Virus record (IMG/VR): IMGVR_UViG_3300028027_000108
Span: 1-40,255 of that record
Direction: 5' to 3' (one strand)
Source of the DNA: a virus
Length of the DNA stretch: 40,255 nt
Below are positions 8,435 through 15,823 of the stretch, piece after piece. Position 1 is the first letter of the stretch; each line of letters begins with the position of its first letter. The notes beneath the pieces are model-generated. The model was not told the DNA's origin and did not search any database. It saw only the letters and a program-made list of their open reading frames with translations. The translations under genes and the position numbers were made by a program.

Positions 8435-9739
8435 CTATCCAGTTGTTATTTTATTCATAATGTACCATCTGTTTGAACCACCATATTTAAGGGTTACACA
8501 ATTATATGCTAAGTTTAAACCTGTGTATGTTGCTGAACCATCTATTTCTTCAATACCTGCGTTAAATACTGATACTGTATTGTTTGTAGCACCTGCTATA
8601 TTTTTAATTATAAATTCATCGCCATTTGCTACTGTAGAAGTATCAGGTAATGTTATTGTTTTACTTGAGGCGTTTACTAAAATAGTTCCTTCTGTGATAG
8701 GTATTGAATAATCTGCCGTAACTGTCTTTATTTTAGAAGTTCTAACAATTAGGTCAGTAGCACTCATTGCTAAGTTACCACTAATAACTATTTCTTCTGT
8801 GCTTCCTGCACCTCCACTAATTCTTCCTAATAATCTTTTAGTTGCACTTATTGCCTGCATTTTAGCGTAAGTAACAACTCCAGCAGCTATTGTTAAAGCA
8901 CCACTTCCTGTAACATCGCCTGTATGAGTGGCATTAGTAACCTTTGCGGTGTTTGCAACTACTGTTGCGTTATTAGTTACTCTTACATCAGTATAATATA
9001 AATTACCACTTTCAGGTATTAAGGCAGTAGTAAGAGAAACAGCACCAGTTAAACTATTAACACTTGAAACACCTGCTGAAAATGTTGTCCAAGTTGCGTT
9101 ATTAGACCCATCTACTATTAAAGCTTTTCCTATATTTACAGTAACACCTGTATCTGTAAGAGCATTTATAGCGTTTTGTCTTGTAGATGCATTAGTTCCT
9201 CCCTTAGCAAAAGACAAAGGAGTAGTTGCTGCCAAAGTATTTACTTCTATGTTTGCTGGAACTACATCTAATTCAAAGTTTGGATTAGTAGGATTAATAC
9301 TAATTTTTGATGAGCCTGCGGTTATAGCTCCTTCTATAATTGCTGAACCTGCATTATTTGTTCTGATAATTCTATTTGCATTTATTGCAGACAATCCTGT
9401 ACCTCCTTTATTAAAAGGAACTACTGGTAAGTCTCCTGATACTAAGGCTCTCATTGTAGGTTTGCCTGAAGCTCCGTCTGGAGAGGCATATACAAGGTTA
9501 GCCGCCTTACTTATTCTTGAGAATGTTATTTCTGGTGTTGTAGTTGGATTAGATACGCTTGCACTAAATAATTCTGATGAAGTATCTGTATCTACTTTTG
9601 TAAAGTTCGTTACAGTCCCTCCACTGCTAGATGTACCTAATAAAGAATTAACAGCAGTCTCCACTATTAGATTATCACTATTGTAATCTGCTGTGGTTAA
9701 TGGTGTACCTGTGTTGGCTCTTGATAACTGTATTGACAT
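8435..9739 (-). CDS. tail fibre protein
   Basis: A 434-aa protein with standard phage tail-fibre features. LVYASPDGASGKPTMRALVS (about residues 82-101) and two copies of the F-x-KGGT motif, FNKGGTG (109-115) and FAKGGTN (177-183), mark trimeric fibre shafts. The C-terminal about 90 residues (SIPITEGTILVNASSKTITL onward, ending in GGSNRWYIM) form a compact beta domain of the type seen at fibre tips. It probably mediates host recognition. It starts a transcription unit with its own promoter about 27 bp upstream. Confidence 0.8.
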   Translation of the reverse strand: MSIQLSRANTGTPLTTADYNSDNLIVETAVNSLLGTSSSGGTVTNFTKVDTDTSSELFSASVSNPTTTPEITFSRISKAANLVYASPDGASGKPTMRALVSGDLPVVPFNKGGTGLSAINANRIIRTNNAGSAIIEGAITAGSSKISINPTNPNFELDVVPANIEVNTLAATTPLSFAKGGTNASTRQNAINALTDTGVTVNIGKALIVDGSNNATWTTFSAGVSSVNSLTGAVSLTTALIPESGNLYYTDVRVTNNATVVANTAKVTNATHTGDVTGSGALTIAAGVVTYAKMQAISATKRLLGRISGGAGSTEEIVISGNLAMSATDLIVRTSKIKTVTADYSIPITEGTILVNASSKTITLPDTSTVANGDEFIIKNIAGATNNTVSVFNAGIEEIDGSATYTGLNLAYNCVTLKYGGSNRWYIMNKITTG

Positions 9740-9765
9740 TTATTATTGTTATTATTATTCTATTG

Positions 9766-9796
9766 CAAAATTAGTCTTTTCCTTTGTAATTTACAA
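9766..9796 (-). promoter_or_regulatory. promoter for the tail fibre-terminase unit
   Basis: On the minus strand TTG (9796-9794), a 20-bp spacer and TAATTTTG (9773-9766). Predicted start is near 9760, with a leader of about 20 nt before the fibre ATG at 9739. Confidence 0.65.
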
Positions 9797-9800
9797 TAAT

Positions 9801-10055
9801 TTAAACTTGTGAATTATAGTAACCATTAAATAGTCCTTGAGTGAAAGAGGTGTAGTAGCTAACATCTTGTACTATGCTGTTCAACTCATTTCTTATTATT
9901 ATTCTCTGACTATCAGTCATTCCGACAAAATTATAGCTGTGAATAAGATTACTCAAGTATATAATAGTGCCATCGCTAACGTCAAATGGCAGTCCTAGTT
10001 GTGTACAACGAACCTGCTCTAATCTTAACTGATATATTATTTGATTGTAGTCCAT
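9801..10055 (-). CDS. hypothetical protein in tail block
   Basis: An 84-aa helical protein (MDYNQIIYQLRLEQVRCTQL... ending GLFNGYYNSQV) whose start codon overlaps the stop of the 303-aa structural gene. No family recognised. Position suggests a tail component or assembly factor. The 61 bp downstream hold the fibre promoter. Confidence 0.5.
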   Translation of the reverse strand: MDYNQIIYQLRLEQVRCTQLGLPFDVSDGTIIYLSNLIHSYNFVGMTDSQRIIIRNELNSIVQDVSYYTSFTQGLFNGYYNSQV

Positions 10056-10966
10056 TAATATATATTATTAGCTAAGTTATCAACCTCTTCCTGTAAACTT
10101 ACAATATTATTGTACGCCTGACCCAGACTTACTAAACCGATATTAGCAGCATTCTGCATAGTGTAGATGTTTGTAAAAATGGTGGCTATCTGATAGTTAT
10201 ACTCCCTGCCTTGAGGTTTAGGATTTAAAATATTTGATGTTTGTAATTCTACTAAACTAGTTTCTAGGTTGTAGATAGTTTGAAAATTACTTACTGCTCC
10301 ACTATTATAAGGTGCAACTCCGAAAGTTCCGCTTACTACGCCTACTGTTGAAGTTCCTGATGCTGTAAATACTTCTCCTTGTTTGTAGTTGCTTCCTAAA
10401 TAAGAAACAATTCCAGTTCCAGTAACTAAGTACTTAGTGCCTAATACTGTTGTGAATGCTACAGTATTTACAATTCCATAAACCTCGTACTGTAAGGTTA
10501 GTATGCTATCAGGAATAACTCCAAGTGTGGTGTAACCTAAGTCTTGCGTACTTAAATATAAAGGAGTTCCTAAAGCTGTTGGCAGCCATCTTGATGGAGT
10601 TATTAGCGGATTGTAATATCCTGTTGTCTCAAATGTATCGCCAGCTGCCACTACTAATCCTGTTGTGTGTGGCACAAGGTAGTTGCCTACAGCTATTGAC
10701 TTGCTATCATATGTTTTTGCCGTTCCGCTAGTTTTAATATATTGAGTGTAAGGAACTAAAGCAGCCCCAACACCTATTTCCGAGGGAACAATATTTACAT
10801 AGTTTCCTATTAGTAAATTTACACCTCCAACCTGTGCGTATGTTAGGTTCGGACTTCCGTATCCGTCAGTATTGTTTGTGGCGTAACCACCTGTAGTATC
10901 AGTAAAGTTAATTATTTCTCCGAAAGGGTCTACAATTTCTAGGTTATTTGTTGGTAAAAGGCTCAT
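10055..10966 (-). CDS. tail/appendage structural protein, paralogue of the 287-aa protein
   Basis: A 303-aa beta-rich protein with a helical C-terminus. Module TKYLVTGTG...NYKQGEVFTASGT (about residues 178-205) matches the pattern repeated in the 287-aa protein at 7569-8432, and LVPHTTGLVVAA plus TTGYYNPLITPS match its central stretch. The last about 60 residues are a helix (NIYTMQNAANIGLVSLGQAY) that could form a trimeric coiled coil. It starts 4 bp after a TATATTTG box, so the mRNA may be leaderless. Probably a tail or fibre-attachment protein. Confidence 0.5.
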   Translation of the reverse strand: MSLLPTNNLEIVDPFGEIINFTDTTGGYATNNTDGYGSPNLTYAQVGGVNLLIGNYVNIVPSEIGVGAALVPYTQYIKTSGTAKTYDSKSIAVGNYLVPHTTGLVVAAGDTFETTGYYNPLITPSRWLPTALGTPLYLSTQDLGYTTLGVIPDSILTLQYEVYGIVNTVAFTTVLGTKYLVTGTGIVSYLGSNYKQGEVFTASGTSTVGVVSGTFGVAPYNSGAVSNFQTIYNLETSLVELQTSNILNPKPQGREYNYQIATIFTNIYTMQNAANIGLVSLGQAYNNIVSLQEEVDNLANNIY

Positions 10967-10970
10967 AGTG

Positions 10971-10978
10971 CAAATATA
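10971..10978 (-). promoter_or_regulatory. -7 element with leaderless start geometry
   Basis: TATATTTG on the minus strand, followed by four bases (CACT) and then the ATG of the 303-aa gene. No TTG is visible at the usual distance upstream, so only the -7 element supports it. The same box-4nt-ATG geometry occurs at 30696-30708. Confidence 0.4.
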
Positions 10979-10984
10979 CGTTAA

Positions 10985-13900
10985 TTAATTTGTTGTTGGT
11001 TTTGCTGCTTCTTGTTGTTTTAATATTTTATTCACTGCACTAGATACCATGTCTACATATTCATCTGTAAGTTTTTCTGATGCTAAAAGTTTTCGAATTT
11101 CCCTAGACTTAGTTCCGCTTTGTTTAATTTTAGAAACAATAAACCTAGATATCTGACTAACGTCATTTTTCTTAATATCTTGTATTTCTTTTTTATATTC
11201 AGGAGTTACTTTAGCTCCTCTTTCTTCAGAAGCTTTTTCTTCTTTTTTTGCTTTTGACTCATCTTTCTTTTCACGATACTGATTTCTCATTTCTTTTTTT
11301 ATTCTTTCGTAAGACTCTATAGGTAAAGAAGATTTAGCTTCAGCTAGTTTTGATGCATCTGAAACAATAGAACTTACTTCTTTTTGAGCGTCTTCATTTG
11401 ACATCTCTTTAATATCTTCAAGTCTATCTATTAAAGTTTCGTACAAATATTTACCTCTTTCTTCTGCGTAACTAAAAAACTCATTATCAGTCATTGCTCT
11501 AAACTTGCCGCTTTCTATATCTATAATATTTGTTGTTTTTATGTTTGGTTTTGTTAAAAATATTTTTTTACTTGTCAGTGTTGCGGTTAAGTCCGTATCT
11601 TCAGATTTAGATGTAAACTTATCTGTGTCTGCAATAGACCTTTGACCCCATATATTAACTCTGTCGTTTAGCATATTTCTAGCAACAGGAATGTCTCTTA
11701 CTAACTCCGCAACTAAACTAGTTCCAACTTCTTTTTCTGGCACGTCAAACGCTCTTTGAACTTCCCTTGCTGACTGAGTGTATAGCGCAGGCAGAACAAA
11801 TCCCTTAACGGTTTTAAATATAGATTTCATTGCGTCATCTACAGCGTCTCCTGCTTCTGTTTCTGTAAGAGCCTTAAGGAATGAATTTATAGATACTAAA
11901 AAAGTACTGTCTAAAAATGTTCTTGATGCGCCAACAGCAGCGAAAGATATTCTATCTAAAAGGTTATCATCTGTATTTTCTTTTCTATACTTTTCATAAT
12001 CTTTTAGGTTTCCAATAAGACTAAACATTACTAATAAAGGACTGTACTGATATGAAATCCAATCGCCATATTTTTTGGTTTTTTTGTTGTAAACTCTAAA
12101 TGAATATGGTTGCCATCCCTCATTTTTAAGACCCTCATTTTTCTTGTATTTACCTGTAGCATTTGCTGTTATTTCTAGTAAAGGCTCATCATCGTCATCT
12201 CCTTTTAAAGTCAACATTAAAACAGCAGCCGACATAGCCAGTCCTACCGTAGCTTTTGTTACTATTTCTACTCTGTATTGGTCTTGCTGCATTTGTGACA
12301 TAGAATCCCACTCTGCTTTAGGTATTCCAAATGCAGAGCCTTGCCTAGCAGCTCTTATGTATCCCCAAGGAGTGTAGTTTATTCCCATGTTAGCTACGTT
12401 TGCAATTACATTTGTAAAAGGCACAACAAATCTAAATATTTTAGTAACACCATTAGTTTCTATTAACTGATTAACTCTCTTAGCTACAGCACCTAGCAAA
12501 CCAGAAGCAGGATGATTAAACGTGTTCCAAGATGCATAAGCATTACTTTCGTCCATTATTTCAGAGCCTCTGCTTTGTTGTACTAATTCAAATACTCTTC
12601 TTTTTTCGTTTGTTTTTATGTTCTTTATTTTTTTTGCTTTTTCAGAACTAGATATATTTTCAGTATTTACCGCATCTATCTCTAGCTGAGCCTCTTCAGA
12701 TGCTTTTAATTTTGCATCAGGAATAGTACTGTCATTTGCGTGTAGTATGTCAAGTGCTCTTTGTTTAATTTTAACACTAGGGTCTAATTTATTTTCATTG
12801 GCAGCCAACATTCTAGCCCACTGATAAGCTCTCATTTCTTTCTGAGTTTCAAACATAATAACATCGGATGCTACCATTAGTCTTCTTACATACTTTAAAT
12901 AATTAGCTGGGTTGTATTTGCCTCCTTTAAATGTTTTTAGTTCTAATGTAGAAGGAATTTCCACTCTTCCTCTGATTGGATTATAACCAGTTTTTAATGA
13001 ACTCCCTGCTTCTAGTATACCTCTATTTATTCCATTTATAATACCTCTAGCCATAAATACTCCTGTTCTAGGGTTTCTTATGGCAGATTCTCCGTAAGAG
13101 AACAATAATTGAGTTGCGTTAGCTATCACGTTAACTAGCTGAGTAGTAAATCCAGATAAAACATTTGCGTACCATATAGACGTTACAACATCCATTAATG
13201 GAATTCCTTTTATTTTAGCTTCGTATCCTAATAAGTCTTCAACTGCCTGTGCTCTTTTTATTCCTTCTGGAGATTCCTCTACTATTGAAGCTAGCCTTTC
13301 TATTTCTGATATTTCTTCTTGAGATAACTTAGCCCAACCCATTTTATCAGCATATGCTTCTACTAAGTCTTGTTCTTTGAATGCACCTAAATTAGTTAGC
13401 TTTAATAATTCTGATTCTAAGTTCTTTAGCTCAGGTTTCTTTCTTTCTTTAGGATTAAATACTGTGTCTAATATTTTCTTTTTCTTTTCTGTGGCTAGTC
13501 TGTCAAACTCTTCTTCTATAGCTTTTGCATATTCTTTAGCCTCATTTTCAGTCAGTTCAGTTTCTGCCATTATTTTTTCTACTAGAGTTCTTTTAGCAGA
13601 ATCTACTACTGTATAGTGTTCTATGGCTATTTTTGAAATAGATAAGCCTAAATCTTTAAGAGCCCCTTTTACACTTTTCTTAGCTTCTCTAGCCCTTCTG
13701 TCTTTGTTCTCCTGTAAGATAGTTGCTTCACTGTCTATTTCCGATGCAGGAATACCTAATTCTTTTGCTGCTTTCTTATAAAGGTCAGCTAAGTATGGTT
13801 TTACCTTATCTCCAAAGTCTTCTATAAGTGCCTCGCTAAATTCTTTAAACTTTCTTGAGCCAGCCTCTAAGTGATATACACCAATAGGAATTAATTGAAC

Positions 13901-14686
13901 AGGTATAGCTGCTGAAAAAGCTTTATTAGCAAGGGCTTTTTTCATCTCCTCGTACTTTGCTTTTGTAATAACCTTATTCTTAGTACCGTAGTCGGCATAG
14001 GTTCTTGCTGCCTTTTTTCTTTTTTCAGAAGGCTTGCCTCCTAGGTTTTCAACTGCCTCGTTTATAGCGTCTTCGTTGGCTTGTTTAAACTTTTCTTTTA
14101 TTTTAGTAAGCTTCTTATCTGCTTTCTCCCTTTTCTTGTTGATGTTGTTTATCATCTTCAACATCTTTCTTAGCTCTCCTTCAGCTGTAAGTGCAGGGAA
14201 CATAGCAAATGCTTGTATGCCTTGTCCAGCCTCTGTCGCAGCAACTACTAGTCTCTCTCTTAAATCATTAGCTTCGTCTAGTCTACCTTCTTTTGATAAT
14301 TTCTTAATTAAAATTTGAGCCATGGTAAACCTAACTCGTAGGTTCATTCCATTCTTCCAGTCATCAACAGCGTATACAGAAGCGTCTAAGCCAAGTTCAT
14401 CTATTAGATTCATTACTTCTTCTACGGTACTCTTATTAGATATCTCTTCGTAATTTATAGCACCTTCAGAAAGTTGTAGGGAAGGATTGTCCTTTAAGAA
14501 TTGTTTCGTTAAACTGCGCTCTTTCATCTTGCCTTTTGTTGGAGCAGGTGCATCTGTAGACAAAGTTATTTTTTTAGGAACAAAACTTCCGTCAGCTACT
14601 AGCTTATCGTACTCACCAGCTGCGAGCAATGCGAAGAATTCGGGTTCAGAATAACGTTTATTTTTGTAGGTGACAAAGCAAGCCAT
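10985..14686 (-). CDS. large internal virion / DNA ejection protein
   Basis: A 1233-aa protein. The N-terminus (MACFVTYKNKRYSEPEFFAL) resembles that of the 1338-aa virion protein and may be a shared virion-targeting segment. Residues about 150-460 are long charged helices. Hydrophobic, membrane-active stretches follow near 505-530 (NVLSGFTTQLVNVIANATQL) and 810-830 (VGLAMSAAVLMLTLKG); between them VVPFTNVIANVANMGINYTP resembles my recollection of the LPD38 region of 'large polyvalent' phage proteins. The C-terminal 250 residues are K/E-rich helices. The pattern suits a protein ejected with DNA that forms a channel through the host envelope. A homologue search would settle the LPD38 call. Confidence 0.65.
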   Translation of the reverse strand: MACFVTYKNKRYSEPEFFALLAAGEYDKLVADGSFVPKKITLSTDAPAPTKGKMKERSLTKQFLKDNPSLQLSEGAINYEEISNKSTVEEVMNLIDELGLDASVYAVDDWKNGMNLRVRFTMAQILIKKLSKEGRLDEANDLRERLVVAATEAGQGIQAFAMFPALTAEGELRKMLKMINNINKKREKADKKLTKIKEKFKQANEDAINEAVENLGGKPSEKRKKAARTYADYGTKNKVITKAKYEEMKKALANKAFSAAIPVQLIPIGVYHLEAGSRKFKEFSEALIEDFGDKVKPYLADLYKKAAKELGIPASEIDSEATILQENKDRRAREAKKSVKGALKDLGLSISKIAIEHYTVVDSAKRTLVEKIMAETELTENEAKEYAKAIEEEFDRLATEKKKKILDTVFNPKERKKPELKNLESELLKLTNLGAFKEQDLVEAYADKMGWAKLSQEEISEIERLASIVEESPEGIKRAQAVEDLLGYEAKIKGIPLMDVVTSIWYANVLSGFTTQLVNVIANATQLLFSYGESAIRNPRTGVFMARGIINGINRGILEAGSSLKTGYNPIRGRVEIPSTLELKTFKGGKYNPANYLKYVRRLMVASDVIMFETQKEMRAYQWARMLAANENKLDPSVKIKQRALDILHANDSTIPDAKLKASEEAQLEIDAVNTENISSSEKAKKIKNIKTNEKRRVFELVQQSRGSEIMDESNAYASWNTFNHPASGLLGAVAKRVNQLIETNGVTKIFRFVVPFTNVIANVANMGINYTPWGYIRAARQGSAFGIPKAEWDSMSQMQQDQYRVEIVTKATVGLAMSAAVLMLTLKGDDDDEPLLEITANATGKYKKNEGLKNEGWQPYSFRVYNKKTKKYGDWISYQYSPLLVMFSLIGNLKDYEKYRKENTDDNLLDRISFAAVGASRTFLDSTFLVSINSFLKALTETEAGDAVDDAMKSIFKTVKGFVLPALYTQSAREVQRAFDVPEKEVGTSLVAELVRDIPVARNMLNDRVNIWGQRSIADTDKFTSKSEDTDLTATLTSKKIFLTKPNIKTTNIIDIESGKFRAMTDNEFFSYAEERGKYLYETLIDRLEDIKEMSNEDAQKEVSSIVSDASKLAEAKSSLPIESYERIKKEMRNQYREKKDESKAKKEEKASEERGAKVTPEYKKEIQDIKKNDVSQISRFIVSKIKQSGTKSREIRKLLASEKLTDEYVDMVSSAVNKILKQQEAAKPTTN

Positions 14687-14712
14687 TTGTTTTTTTATTT
14701 TTTATAATTAGG

Positions 14713-14720
14713 CAAATTTA
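14713..14720 (-). promoter_or_regulatory. possible -7 element for the 1233-aa gene
   Basis: TAAATTTG on the minus strand, 26 bp upstream of the ATG at 14686. No TTG at 18-21 bp, only TTT. It would restart transcription after the structured region and the terminator-like hairpin upstream. Confidence 0.35.
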
Positions 14721-15055
14721 ATGAATTTATATTGAAATCTAAAGTTTTAATACAGCAGTAGCTATATGCGTGAAGGGGAGGGTTTCTTCAGGCATTGGTT
14801 TAGGACTTAAAAGTGGCAAACGCCCTAAACGATATCGGTAAAATAACAAATGGTACACTGCTAAGTACCTTGCGTATGCGGAACGCAGCCCCATCAAGTA
14901 TATCTCTTTCACTTCACGCCCAAGTTGTCAGCTAAACATTGCTTGGAATTTTTATGGGGCTATTATTTTTACATAGTTGTTTTTGTTTGTAGCATTTAAG
15001 TTGCCTAGCTATAAGATATACAATATCATACAATACCTTAGTTGATGGGCATAAA

Positions 15056-15086
15056 AAAACCCAGATAATGCGGATATCTAGGTTTT
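15056..15086 (-). terminator. hairpin terminator downstream of ferritin-like gene and tRNA-like sequence
   Basis: Arms AAAACC-C-AGATA and TATCT-A-GGTTTT around a 7-nt loop. On the minus strand the hairpin is followed by a run of T (about 15059-15053). It could end the ferritin transcript. Its loop (ATGCGGA) is complementary to 15153-15159, so it may instead be a structural hairpin of the candidate RNA. Confidence 0.5.
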
Positions 15087-15208
15087 CTTTATTGCCTATC
15101 TAAAGGCTATTATATTTTTAACGAGAAGAATATACAAATGAAAATCGTTGAATCCGCATTACAACATCACAAATTTAATACTAATCTTTGAAATAGCAAA
15201 TGATAAAA

Positions 15209-15280
15209 GTCATAGGGCATGGAATTGAACCACAATACTAATTATAAACTAGCGTAATTGCCTTTATACGACACCTTGAC
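15209..15280 (-). tRNA. tRNA-like sequence with UAU anticodon loop (degenerate)
   Basis: 72 nt on the minus strand with tRNA layout. Ends GTCAAGG and CCTATGAC pair in seven positions with one bulged A. D-arm CGTA/TACG has GG in its loop. The anticodon arm CTAG/TTAG carries the 7-nt loop TTTATAA, giving U33, anticodon UAU (Ile, AUA codons) and A37. The T-arm has the canonical GG-TTCAATT-CC core. Deviations: acceptor bulge, short variable region, weak anticodon stem, no encoded CCA. It may be a functional phage tRNA, a decayed one, or a tRNA-like domain of the adjacent structured region. The phage uses ATA codons often. Confidence 0.4.
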
Positions 15281-15289
15281 TTAATTTCT

Positions 15290-15784
15290 TTATTTATTCT
15301 CAAAGTACGAGTGTTCTGCTGTTAACTCTCCTGCCTTGTCTAAGTTTTCAAATACTGCACATAAGTCAGTGTAGAATATTATCGCATCATTTTGAATCTG
15401 TAAGTAACCAATTAACTTCTGATACGCTAACTGGTCTACGTTGAACAACTTCATACCTTGCTCTGCATATAACTTACTAACCTCAACCTCTTTAGCCAAA
15501 GCCATTTCTATTAGCTCATACAAGCTCTTACTCTTACATTTAGTTATTCCTATAGCAGGCACTGTGTAGTTATTACCCCTTCCAGAGATATAGTCAGCCC
15601 ATCCCATGAAGTGTTCTTTCTCTTCTATAGCTTCTTGATTAAAGTATTTCTGCGCCATCAAGAATCCTAATCTGTTAGCAGTGATAGCCAATTGATTATA
15701 GAAAGTTGACTGTTCTAATTCTATTTCAGCTAATGGAGCAATAATCTCCATAGCCTCGTCTGATAATTCGTAATATTTATTCAT
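15290..15784 (-). CDS. ferritin-like diiron protein
   Basis: A 164-aa protein that follows the four-helix plan of bacterial non-haem ferritins. E22 (in IELEQSTFY), E55 and H58 (IEEKEHF, the EExxH motif), E99 (AKEVEVSKLY) and Q131 (YLQIQND) sit where the ferroxidase ligands of FtnA lie, and ADYISGRG after helix B matches the ferritin loop. The third-iron-site glutamate of FtnA is replaced by A134. Length is that of a ferritin subunit (about 160-170). It would oxidise and store iron in a 24-mer cage, protect DNA from iron-driven oxidation, or have been recruited to the virion. It has its own promoter, with the ATG 8 bp from the -7 box, and is followed by the tRNA-like sequence. Confidence 0.82.
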   Translation of the reverse strand: MNKYYELSDEAMEIIAPLAEIELEQSTFYNQLAITANRLGFLMAQKYFNQEAIEEKEHFMGWADYISGRGNNYTVPAIGITKCKSKSLYELIEMALAKEVEVSKLYAEQGMKLFNVDQLAYQKLIGYLQIQNDAIIFYTDLCAVFENLDKAGELTAEHSYFENK

Positions 15785-15792
15785 ATTGTGTA

Positions 15793-15823
15793 CAAATTTA
15801 AGTTTTTATATTTACTCTACCAA
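15793..15823 (-). promoter_or_regulatory. promoter for the ferritin-like gene
   Basis: On the minus strand TTG (15823-15821), a 20-bp spacer and TAAATTTG (15800-15793). It lies partly inside the 3' end of the 1338-aa gene. The ATG at 15784 is 8 bp below the box, so the leader is nearly absent. No iron-responsive (Fur-like) palindrome is evident. Confidence 0.7.

Larger units (their letters stand above)
14700..15180. ncRNA. candidate large structured RNA (600-bp gene-free gap)
   Basis: This gap between the ferritin-like gene and the 1233-aa gene has no convincing gene and is GC-enriched at 14766-14960. Local hairpins: GGTAC/GTACC (14852-14856/14865-14869), TGCGT/ACGCA (14871-14875/14883-14887), GTTTAGG/CCTAAAC (14798-14804/14824-14830), CCAAG/CTTGG (14920-14924/14942-14946), GATAT/ATATC (15015-15019/15023-15027) and the hairpin at 15056-15086. 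Longer-range pairs cross them: AGCAGT 14754-14759 with the loop segment ACTGCT 14857-14862; GCGTGAAG 14768-14775 with CTTCACGC 14912-14919; GCCCCAT 14888-14894 with ATGGGGC 14954-14960. Hairpin loops 14876-14882 and 15068-15074 both read ATGCGGA, complementary to 15153-15159. Strand is not certain; minus is expected from context. Several 7-8 bp matches are expected by chance in 600 nt, so the short-loop hairpins weigh most. Confidence 0.5.

Noticed and set aside
14739-14894. 51-aa minus-strand protein gene
   Set aside because: The frame has an ATG but unusual codon use, no promoter or coupling to neighbours, and it overlaps dense hairpins; the opposite strand is open as well. Kept only as an alternative explanation of the RNA region.
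14700-15290. tmRNA or RNase P RNA in the large gap
   Set aside because: No tag reading frame with flanking tRNA halves in the right order, and no conserved RNase P core sequence was seen on either strand.
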